Assembly (NCBI GenBank): GCA_018889975.1
Contig: CP076546.1
Coordinates: 4,495,001-4,559,000 of the forward strand
Direction: 5' to 3'
From: Bacillus sp. NP157
Lineage (GTDB): Bacteria > Pseudomonadota > Gammaproteobacteria > Xanthomonadales > Rhodanobacteraceae
DNA: 64,000 nt
Numbering within the stretch: position 1 is the stretch's first letter; each line of letters opens with the position of its first letter. Shown piece after piece: positions 57,162 to 64,000 of this stretch. The translations under genes were made by a program, and so were the position numbers. The notes below the pieces were generated by a model that made no database searches, was not told the origin of the DNA, and saw only the letters and a program-made list of their open reading frames with translations.

Positions 57162-58535
57162 ATGAATCCGTCCGAAGAAGAACTTGACCTCGTCCGCCGT
57201 GTCGTGGGGGTCTACGATCAGAAGTTCGTGGCTGAATTCTTGAGCTCTGTATCGCGTGGTGATTGGTGCCGCGAAACCATCAATCGATGGCTGAATGGCA
57301 AGGCCTCTCCGAAGCTGTCACATGCTGAATTCGTGGCCCTGAAGAATCTTCTTCCTACGCCGCCTGAGCGTACCGAACACACGTTCGATTTTATTGACTT
57401 GTTCGCGGGTATCGGTGGTCTGCGCCGGGGGTTCGAGGCGCTAGGCGGGCGGTGCGTCCTAACGAGTGAATGGAACGCGCCGGCAGTCAAGACTTACAAA
57501 GCAAACTATTACTGCGATCCGGATTCGCACGTGTTTAATAGCGACATTCGGGAGCTAACCCTCAGCTCTGACTCCGACGTGAGCGAAGACGAGGCCTATG
57601 CGTTCATTGACAAGAACGTCCCCCGGCACGACGTTCTGCTTGCAGGTTTCCCATGCCAGCCATTCTCTATCGCTGGCGTCTCAAAGAAAAATTCGTTGGG
57701 TCGCGCACATGGTTTCGAGTGCAAGACGCAGGGGACTCTTTTCTTTGACGTCGCGCGAATCATCGCGGCTAAACGGCCTGCGGCATTCTTGCTTGAGAAT
57801 GTCAAAAACCTGAAAAGCCATGATAAGGGGCGGACTTTCAAGGTCATCATGGAAACACTTGATGAGCTTGGGTACTGGGTTGCGGACGCCGGTGGCGAAA
57901 GATCGGATGATCCGAAGGTCGTGGACGGCCGATCTTTTGTTCCTCAGCACAGGGAGCGAATCGTTCTCGTCGGTTTTAGAAAGGACCTCGGCGTTCACGA
58001 CGGCTTTACGCTGAAGGACATCAAGAACTATTTCCCAAGCAAGGCACCGGTTTTGGGTGACATTCTCGAGCCTACCGTCGATGACAAATATATTCTGACG
58101 CCCAAGCTTTGGGAGTACCTCTTCAACTATTCCATCAAGCACAAGGCCAAGGGAAATGGCTTTGGCTATGGACTGGTCGGTCCGAGGGACGTGACCAGGA
58201 CACTTTCTGCGCGTTACTACAAGGATGGTTCCGAGATACTGATTGATCGTGGGTTCGACCCCAGCAAATCATTTGCTGGGAAGCACAACCAGGCGCACCG
58301 GCCTCGCCGGTTAACGCCGAGAGAGTGCGCACGGCTAATGGGGTACGACAAGGCAGGAGCGGCGGCGTTCCGCATTCCAGTGTCTGATACGCAGGCTTAC
58401 AAGCAATTCGGTAACTCCGTCGTAGTTCCGGTGTTCGAGGCGGTGGCTAAGCTGATGTATCCCCGGATCATGGCCGCACGAGCTGCAGAAGCAAAGTATT
58501 TGCGACAGCCGAGGAAGGACCGAAAGGTTGCCTGA
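57162..58535 (+). CDS. dcm: DNA (cytosine-5) methyltransferase, Dcm type
   Basis: A 457-aa C5-cytosine methylase very similar along its length to E. coli Dcm, which methylates the second C of CCWGG. An N-terminal helical DNA-binding-like region (about 1-70) is followed by the SAM motif [14 protein letters not shown] (near 80), catalytic C165 in [26 protein letters not shown] and the C-terminal [11 protein letters not shown]. The target-recognition region ([19 protein letters not shown]) also matches Dcm, so CCWGG is the predicted site. I start at ATG 57162; GTG 57156 is possible. It heads a five-gene lower-GC island. Confidence 0.94.
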   Translation: MNPSEEELDLVRRVVGVYDQKFVAEFLSSVSRGDWCRETINRWLNGKASPKLSHAEFVALKNLLPTPPERTEHTFDFIDLFAGIGGLRRGFEALGGRCVLTSEWNAPAVKTYKANYYCDPDSHVFNSDIRELTLSSDSDVSEDEAYAFIDKNVPRHDVLLAGFPCQPFSIAGVSKKNSLGRAHGFECKTQGTLFFDVARIIAAKRPAAFLLENVKNLKSHDKGRTFKVIMETLDELGYWVADAGGERSDDPKVVDGRSFVPQHRERIVLVGFRKDLGVHDGFTLKDIKNYFPSKAPVLGDILEPTVDDKYILTPKLWEYLFNYSIKHKAKGNGFGYGLVGPRDVTRTLSARYYKDGSEILIDRGFDPSKSFAGKHNQAHRPRRLTPRECARLMGYDKAGAAAFRIPVSDTQAYKQFGNSVVVPVFEAVAKLMYPRIMAARAAEAKYLRQPRKDRKVA

Positions 58536-58992
58536 TATTCACGACGTTGAAACCCGCTCCCGTAACATGCGGGCAATTCGGGGCAGCGATACGAAGCCGG
58601 AGCTAGTCGTTCGGAAAGGTTTGCACGCGCAGGGCTTTCGTTATGTTCTGGGTGGCCGCGGCCTTCCTGGGCGGCCTGATCTGGTGTTGCCTCGGTACCG
58701 ATCTGTGGTGTTCGTCCACGGTTGCTTCTGGCACGGGCATGGCTGCTCACTCTTCCACTGGCCAGCCTCTCGGTCTGACTTTTGGCAAGCGAAGATTTCA
58801 GCCAATGTTGCGCGAGACGAACGCGTTGTGCGTGCCCTGATTGAATTGAAATGGAATGTCGCTACCGTTTGGGAGTGCGCGATTCGAGGCAGGAGGAGAA
58901 TCGGTGCCCGTACCGTCATAGAAGGTCTAGGTGAGTGGCTTTCGGACGGGGCGCCTACGCAGGTGGATTTCGGCGAGCGAGTCTCGTCCTAG
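58528..58992 (+). CDS. vsr: Very short patch repair endonuclease Vsr
   Basis: A 154-aa mismatch endonuclease that nicks 5' of the T in T:G mismatches arising by deamination of 5-methylcytosine in Dcm sites. D51, H64 and H69 fall at the same positions as in E. coli Vsr, in GRPDLVL and [10 protein letters not shown]. The start is TTG 58528, overlapping the dcm stop by 8 nt, as in E. coli where the two genes also overlap. Starting there gives the usual length (about 156 aa). Confidence 0.95.
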   Translation: MPDIHDVETRSRNMRAIRGSDTKPELVVRKGLHAQGFRYVLGGRGLPGRPDLVLPRYRSVVFVHGCFWHGHGCSLFHWPASRSDFWQAKISANVARDERVVRALIELKWNVATVWECAIRGRRRIGARTVIEGLGEWLSDGAPTQVDFGERVSS

Positions 58993-59045
58993 TTCCGATT
59001 GAGCTTCGGCTTGTACAACTGAGTTGTCGCCACAGGGGGTGGTGA

Positions 59046-60503
59046 ATGGAAATACTCGAAACATTGGAAGTGATTCCGGACCCGGTATCGCTAATTGAGT
59101 CTATGCGTGCGGTTGGATATACGCTGGAAGCCGCCGTCGCAGACATTGTAGACAACAGCCTGTCCGCGGATGCAGCGCGCATCCACGTTAAATACGATGC
59201 CGTCGAAAAGCCCTTCGTGGCTATTTTAGACGATGGGTTCGGTATGAGCCCGGATGAGCTGACAAATGCAATGCGCCATGGAAGCTCGAATCCGGCGGAC
59301 CGGCGAGCAATCGGCGACCTTGGTCGCTTCGGGCTCGGACTCAAAACAGCGTCGCTCTCGCAGTGTCGACGACTGACCGTGATTAGTAAAAAAGGCGGAA
59401 TTGTGAGTTCTCGCCGATGGGACCTCGACGTCGTGGCGCAGCTCGGTGCCTGGGCCGTCGTTGTGCCTCAGCCAAGTGAGCTGCGCGCTCTACCAATGTA
59501 CGCGAGGCTCGAAAATCAGACGTCCGGGACGCTCGTGATCTGGGAAGATCTCGATCGCATGATCGCGGGGGCAAAAGATCCTGCCGCGGAGATGACGGCG
59601 AAGATGGGGCCACTCTTCGAGCATCTGGCGCTGGTCTTCCATCGATTCACCTCCGGCGATTCATCGAACGCCGCAATCGAAATAACCGTCAACTCATTGC
59701 GGTTGCCCGCTCGCGATCCGTTTCTTGGAACAAATCACTTTCGACAAGCACTTGAAGGGCAGGTTATTCGCCACGAGCGAGGGTCAGTAAGCGTTGTTCC
59801 CTACATTCTTCCGCCAGTTCACAACTTGACGCCCGAGCAAATCTCGGTAGCTGGTGGTAGGGAGGGTCTGAGGGGCACGCAAGGATTTTACGTCTACAGA
59901 GGCCGTCGTCTTGTCATCTGGGGAACTTGGTTCCGCCTTGTTCCAAAAGACGAGTTTTATAAGCTCACCAGGGTTCAGGTCGATATTCCCAATTCCTTCG
60001 ACGATCTCTGGGCCCTTGACATCAAGAAGTCTGCCGCCTATCCGCCTGATGTTATTCGCGATAGGTTGCGGCAGCTTATCCCCCACTTCGCCGGCGTGAG
60101 CAAGAAGACCATTACGTTCAAGGGGAGGCGAGCCAAGTCGGCTGTCGCCGATCCGCTGTGGACACGTAGTGAACTTCCCGGGCGCCGAGTCGCATATACG
60201 CCGAATGTCGACCATCCGCTGCTTATGCAGATTGCGGAGGCGATTCCGCGCGATAAGCAGTCTTCATTCCAGATCCTTCTCGATCTTCTCGGAAGGTCGC
60301 TCCCCATCGAATCAATCTACGCTGACATGAGTTCTGACGATGTGCAATCGACCGACCCAGCTCTTGCCTCAGAGCTTTCGCTAATTGCATCGCAGTTGAT
60401 GAGCATAAGCGGAATGACACTTGACCAGATCCTCGAGATGGATCCGTTCGTTCACCACATGTCACTTCACGAACATATGAGAAGGGAGATCGAAAATGTT
60501 TGA
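59046..60503 (+). CDS. MORC-like GHKL ATPase
   Basis: A 485-aa ATPase with a GHKL (gyrase/Hsp90/MutL) domain. The N-box runs from E28 to N37 (EAAVADIVDNSL), motif DDGFGM lies at 62-67, and motif GRFGLGLK at 93-100. An S5-like transducer region and a helical C-terminus follow. Prokaryotic MORC/MutL-like proteins of this kind have been linked by comparative genomics to restriction-modification clusters with Z1 and PD-(D/E)XK proteins. It overlaps the next gene by 8 nt. Confidence 0.85.
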   Translation: MEILETLEVIPDPVSLIESMRAVGYTLEAAVADIVDNSLSADAARIHVKYDAVEKPFVAILDDGFGMSPDELTNAMRHGSSNPADRRAIGDLGRFGLGLKTASLSQCRRLTVISKKGGIVSSRRWDLDVVAQLGAWAVVVPQPSELRALPMYARLENQTSGTLVIWEDLDRMIAGAKDPAAEMTAKMGPLFEHLALVFHRFTSGDSSNAAIEITVNSLRLPARDPFLGTNHFRQALEGQVIRHERGSVSVVPYILPPVHNLTPEQISVAGGREGLRGTQGFYVYRGRRLVIWGTWFRLVPKDEFYKLTRVQVDIPNSFDDLWALDIKKSAAYPPDVIRDRLRQLIPHFAGVSKKTITFKGRRAKSAVADPLWTRSELPGRRVAYTPNVDHPLLMQIAEAIPRDKQSSFQILLDLLGRSLPIESIYADMSSDDVQSTDPALASELSLIASQLMSISGMTLDQILEMDPFVHHMSLHEHMRREIENV

Positions 60504-63210
60504 TGCATTCGTGATGGCGGTTGGCGCCATAAACGGTCGCCCCCTTACCGACGAGCTGCTGCATGAGGTGATGCAATTCCTGAAGAGCATCCCCGCGCTA
60601 GGCGAAGCCGATCTTCCGTCTGTCCAAAGGAGGCTCGAGGCAACCATCGGGGTGAACATGATGGTTGGAGATGGAGTCACCGATGGAGCTGTGGCCCCGT
60701 GGGTTGAAGATCGAAAGGCCTCCACGGATTGGATCTACTGGGACTCGTACTCAAAACAGCTACGGGCATCCGGTCTTCCTTCGTCTGTCGTGCGCACCCT
60801 TGATGAGGATACGGACAATATCCTGACGCAGTGTGGGAACCCTGCGTCGAATTCTGCGTGGCGGATTCAAGGCTTGGTGATGGGGGATGTGCAGTCGGGT
60901 AAGACCGCAAGTTATTCGGGCCTCGTCGCAAAGGCGGCTGATTCTGGGTACAAGGTTATCGTACTTTTGACCGGTACGATCGAGGATTTGCGATCGCAAA
61001 CACAGGAGCGCCTCGACGAAGGGTTCGTTGGTCGCGATAGCAGGCAGCTACTGCGCGGAGAGGTTAGCGGGGCGAAAATCGGCGCTGGCCGATTCCGGAG
61101 CCAGACGCCGAATGTACTGACGTCGATCGACTCGGACTTCTTAACCTCGAATATGGCAGCGCTGCGAGGAATACCGCTAAAGAACATCAACGAGCCTGTT
61201 CTTCTGGTTATGAAGAAGAACTCAACGGCCCTTCGTAACCTGTGCACATTCCTAGACGGACAAGCGGGCGCAGCGGGAGACAAGCTCGCTATCCCACTTC
61301 TTGTTATCGATGACGAGGCTGATAACGCCTCTGTGAACGGGAAGAAGGATGAAGATAGTCCGTCGACGATCAATAGCCTGATCAGGGCCGTCCTGGGCAG
61401 GTTTCATCAGGCTACATACGTCGCTTATACAGCTACGCCATTCGCTAACGTGTTCATCAATCCAGACCCCGATGGTACCGATCTCTTCCCGAAGAACTTC
61501 ATTTACAGTCTGAGCGCCCCTACCAGTTATATCGGGGCTTCGGCAATATTTGGTGAAGATGGTGACTGGACCGATCAGGTTGTAGATATCGACGACGCAG
61601 ATTCTGTATTTCCTGCGAAACACAAAAAGACCCTTGAAGTTTCGGAATTGCCTCCGTCGCTTCTGGACGCGGCAAATGCGTTCTTTCTTTCGTGTGCGAT
61701 TCGGGACTTAAGAAATGAGCCCCTCAAGCATCGTTCAATGCTTGTGAATGTGACGACGTTCACGGATGTTCAGATCCAGGTGTCTGAGCTATTGAACGCT
61801 TACCGCTATAGCATGATTGAGATGGTAAAGCAGTACCTTGCCGACGACGATCTGTGGCATGGCCATGATTTGTTGCGATCACTACACGACACATTTGTCA
61901 GTCGCTACTCTTCAGTTCAAGTAGAGTGGAATGAAGTGCGAGCGAAGCTTTATGACTCGATCGCTTCCGTTAAAGTTGTGACCGTAAACCAGCGGACTGA
62001 GCGAGCCGAGCGCTTAAATTACGGCATGTACGAGGCTTCAGAGAAGGGGCGTCGCGTCATCGCGGTCGGTGGCATGACGCTCTCGCGTGGGCTCACTCTC
62101 CAGGGTCTATGTGTCAGCTATTTCTTCCGCAGCTCAAAAGCGTATGACACACTTCTTCAGATGGGTCGATGGTTCGGCTACAGACCTGGCTACGACGATC
62201 TGTGCCGGATCTGGATGACCGATGAAGTTCAGAGGTGGTTTCGTCATATCGCAGAAGTAGTTGCCGAACTCCGCTCAGATATCCGTCGCATGCACGCAAA
62301 TAACCAGCCTCCAAGCCAGTTCGGAATCCGCGTTCGCTCGCACCCGGATACGCTGCTTGTCACTGCCGCTTATAAGATGCGAAATTCGGAAGAGGTTGAT
62401 GTCGACCTTTCATTTAGCGGGAAATTGGTGTCGACACCGGTACTTCCTCGTGCGGTCGATGTAAATAAAAGAAACGTTGAGGCAACAGCCCGCTTCATTG
62501 CCTCGCTCGGCTCGTCAGCCACTGACGGAAGTCGATATATATGGTCGGGAGTGCGTGCCGAAGATGTAGCTACGTATTTGCAGAGCATCGTTATCTCACC
62601 GCTCAACTCTTCGTTCATCGCGGACGCTAAAACTGGAGAGTCGCCGCTCATTGACTTCATCAGGAGCAGTGGCATTGATGACCTCGCGAGATGGGACGTT
62701 TGCCTTCCACAGGGGGAGGGTGCTGTCGCGTCGACCATCGCAATTAAGAGTGTCGATGGAGCAGCAGCTTCGCCCCGCCGGCGTCAGCGCCAGTTCGAGG
62801 GATCGCCAAGCCGAGTTACAAGCTATCTCAAGGTGAACAAGCAGCGAGTCGGCGAGCCGTCGGATGAGCGCGTCGGCCTGACAAGAGATGAGGTGGAACG
62901 TGCGGAAAACTCATGGCGGGAGCTCAATCCGGGATCGGCGGCTAAAACAGTCCCCGGCCATGCGTATTCCAATCATCGCACCCGCCCGTTGCTGACCATC
63001 CACGTAATCGAGCCGAAGGATTCCCAGGCATCAGAAGAAAAACGTCGGACATTGCCGACATCGTCTATTGAGCCTAAGACGCTCATCGCTATCAGTCTAT
63101 CGTTCCCAGTCTTCGACGGCGACGTCAGCACGTCAGTTCCGTATCGACTCAATAAGGTTTACCTACGCGAGATCGGCCTCATCGAGGAAGATAATGATGG
63201 CGACGATTGA
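60496..63210 (+). CDS. Z1-domain superfamily 2 ATPase
   Basis: A 904-aa protein with SF2 helicase motifs and a Z1 domain. Walker A is GDVQSGKT (130-137), Walker B is D273-E-A-D276, motif III is TATPFAN (about 318), and motif VI is QMGRWFGYRPGYDD (about 555). Z1 proteins accompany MORC ATPases in predicted restriction systems and have been proposed to remodel or translocate DNA. GGGAG precedes ATG 60496. Its stop lies 13 nt inside the next gene, so the three genes MORC-Z1-endonuclease are tightly coupled. Confidence 0.85.
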   Translation: MFDAFVMAVGAINGRPLTDELLHEVMQFLKSIPALGEADLPSVQRRLEATIGVNMMVGDGVTDGAVAPWVEDRKASTDWIYWDSYSKQLRASGLPSSVVRTLDEDTDNILTQCGNPASNSAWRIQGLVMGDVQSGKTASYSGLVAKAADSGYKVIVLLTGTIEDLRSQTQERLDEGFVGRDSRQLLRGEVSGAKIGAGRFRSQTPNVLTSIDSDFLTSNMAALRGIPLKNINEPVLLVMKKNSTALRNLCTFLDGQAGAAGDKLAIPLLVIDDEADNASVNGKKDEDSPSTINSLIRAVLGRFHQATYVAYTATPFANVFINPDPDGTDLFPKNFIYSLSAPTSYIGASAIFGEDGDWTDQVVDIDDADSVFPAKHKKTLEVSELPPSLLDAANAFFLSCAIRDLRNEPLKHRSMLVNVTTFTDVQIQVSELLNAYRYSMIEMVKQYLADDDLWHGHDLLRSLHDTFVSRYSSVQVEWNEVRAKLYDSIASVKVVTVNQRTERAERLNYGMYEASEKGRRVIAVGGMTLSRGLTLQGLCVSYFFRSSKAYDTLLQMGRWFGYRPGYDDLCRIWMTDEVQRWFRHIAEVVAELRSDIRRMHANNQPPSQFGIRVRSHPDTLLVTAAYKMRNSEEVDVDLSFSGKLVSTPVLPRAVDVNKRNVEATARFIASLGSSATDGSRYIWSGVRAEDVATYLQSIVISPLNSSFIADAKTGESPLIDFIRSSGIDDLARWDVCLPQGEGAVASTIAIKSVDGAAASPRRRQRQFEGSPSRVTSYLKVNKQRVGEPSDERVGLTRDEVERAENSWRELNPGSAAKTVPGHAYSNHRTRPLLTIHVIEPKDSQASEEKRRTLPTSSIEPKTLIAISLSFPVFDGDVSTSVPYRLNKVYLREIGLIEEDNDGDD

Positions 63211-64000
63211 CCAAAGGTGGTCAGAACTCCGCGAAGAACTGACGACGGGCATCGGTTGGTCCGATGGCGATTCTTACCGCATGAGGCTTTTTGATCAGGA
63301 CGGCCAGCACGCTATCTTTGCTGCGATCGATGGCATGGGGCGATCAATGCTTGCAATTGGGAGCTCGGCAAAGCCACAGGCTGTGTACTTTGACACGGCT
63401 TCGGTGGACTGCTTCCGAAGTCAACGTGCGGATGGCACTTGGCTCCTTTTGATCAGGCTAACGGATTCATCGCTCTCCGAAGTGTTCGCTAACCTCTGTG
63501 GCGATCTCGTTGATGCGATCTCGCAATCGTTTGATGAAGCGCAGCTTTTGGATGCTACTCGCAGTAGGTTAGAGCTGTGGAAACGACTTTTTGACAAGTC
63601 GGCTGGCGGCATGTTGGCCGATTTTCAAATCCAGGGTCTCATCGCAGAGCTTCTCGAACTTAGGTCACTCATGTTGAGCGAGGTACGGCCTAGGGGCGAG
63701 ATCCTTATGGCGTGGGTAGGGCCAATTGGAGCGGATCAAGACTTTCTCTTTTCCGACTTCAGTCGCGAGGTTAAGTCGATAAGGCCTGGTGCAAAGGTCG
63801 TTTCGATAAGCTCCATTGGGCAGCTGGACGTCGTCACGGGCCTGACGCTGGTTGTATACACGTCGCGTCGAGCAGACCCGCACGAATCTGGCGCCATCAC
63901 ATTGAATAGACTCGTGGCTGAGATTGAGGATTTGGTGGGTGCAAGATCGGTAGACCTCGCCGTTTTTAAGGATCGCCTCTTCGAGGTCGGGTATGTTGAA
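63197..64000 (+). CDS. PD-(D/E)XK-type protein, DUF4420-like (cut by window end)
   Basis: The first 268 residues of a protein whose frame is open to the last base. ATG 63197 follows GAGGAAG at 7 nt and overlaps the end of the Z1 gene. The segment QGLIAELLELRSL (about 143-155), then D182 in QDFLFSD and E191-V-K193, matches the helix plus D...ExK core of PD-(D/E)XK nucleases. The context fits DUF4420 proteins, the usual fifth partner in MORC/Z1 clusters. It is the probable cutting subunit, but the C-terminus is not visible. Confidence 0.78.
   Translation, partial: MATIDQRWSELREELTTGIGWSDGDSYRMRLFDQDGQHAIFAAIDGMGRSMLAIGSSAKPQAVYFDTASVDCFRSQRADGTWLLLIRLTDSSLSEVFANLCGDLVDAISQSFDEAQLLDATRSRLELWKRLFDKSAGGMLADFQIQGLIAELLELRSLMLSEVRPRGEILMAWVGPIGADQDFLFSDFSREVKSIRPGAKVVSISSIGQLDVVTGLTLVVYTSRRADPHESGAITLNRLVAEIEDLVGARSVDLAVFKDRLFEVGYVE

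Overview
The window is a high-GC gammaproteobacterial chromosome segment. Gene order and protein sequences point to the Xanthomonadales, most likely Rhodanobacteraceae (Luteibacter/Dyella-like). This rests on the cell-shape/lipoate cluster, a split class II ribonucleotide reductase of the nrdJa/nrdJb type, and one dominant short palindromic repeat. The genus is an inference. There are no plasmid or phage hallmarks.

Layout. 1-1.3 kb: 3' end of an rRNA operon (23S, then 5S and a terminator). 1.4-6.5 kb: glycerol regulon glpR, glpD, glpF, glpK with a near-palindromic GlpR operator, then a convergent PfkB-type kinase. 7.7-21.7 kb: peptidoglycan and lipoate cluster mreB-mreC-mreD-mrdA-rodA-mltB-rlpA-dacA-ybeD-lipB-lipA-prc, in which many genes overlap or nearly touch. 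21.8-26.5 kb: an MscS channel, then the E2 and E3 subunits of pyruvate dehydrogenase. 26.7-31 kb: a RAYT transposase, an APC-family transporter, a secreted agarase-like glycosidase and a small DUF2061 membrane protein with a Fur-like box. 31-35 kb: membrane proteins, purC, a cytochrome c, a DjlA-like co-chaperone and rpe. 35-41 kb: tandem Sel1-like paralogs, a two-component system and two small secreted proteins. 41.5-50.7 kb: trpE, two SIMPL proteins, a secreted chorismate-lyase-fold candidate, hypothetical proteins, an M17 aminopeptidase, a HAD phosphatase and a PstS-like protein fused to LysM. 51-57 kb: a MucD/DegP protease and nrdJa, then a histone H1-like gene, then nrdJb. 57.1-64 kb: a lower-GC island with dcm, vsr, a MORC-like GHKL ATPase, a Z1-domain SF2 ATPase and a PD-(D/E)XK protein cut by the window end.

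Two themes stand out. First, I count 29 copies of one REP element (starts TGTAGGAGCGCG, ends CTGCGCGCGA), mostly as inverted pairs (REPINs). One RAYT-type HUH transposase, flanked by copies, is the probable mobilising enzyme. Copies lie in intergenic gaps, supply the TAG stop codon of five genes, form a terminator, and are translated in frame in RlpA (twice) and in the H1-like protein. They are absent from the 57-64 kb island.

Second, the island combines an E. coli-like Dcm methylase and Vsr repair endonuclease with a MORC/Z1/PD-(D/E)XK module. Comparative genomics has linked such modules to restriction-modification. It is the best candidate for a defence system here, although its general architecture is not unknown. 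A more local oddity is the lysine-rich H1-like gene sitting between the two halves of the class II ribonucleotide reductase.
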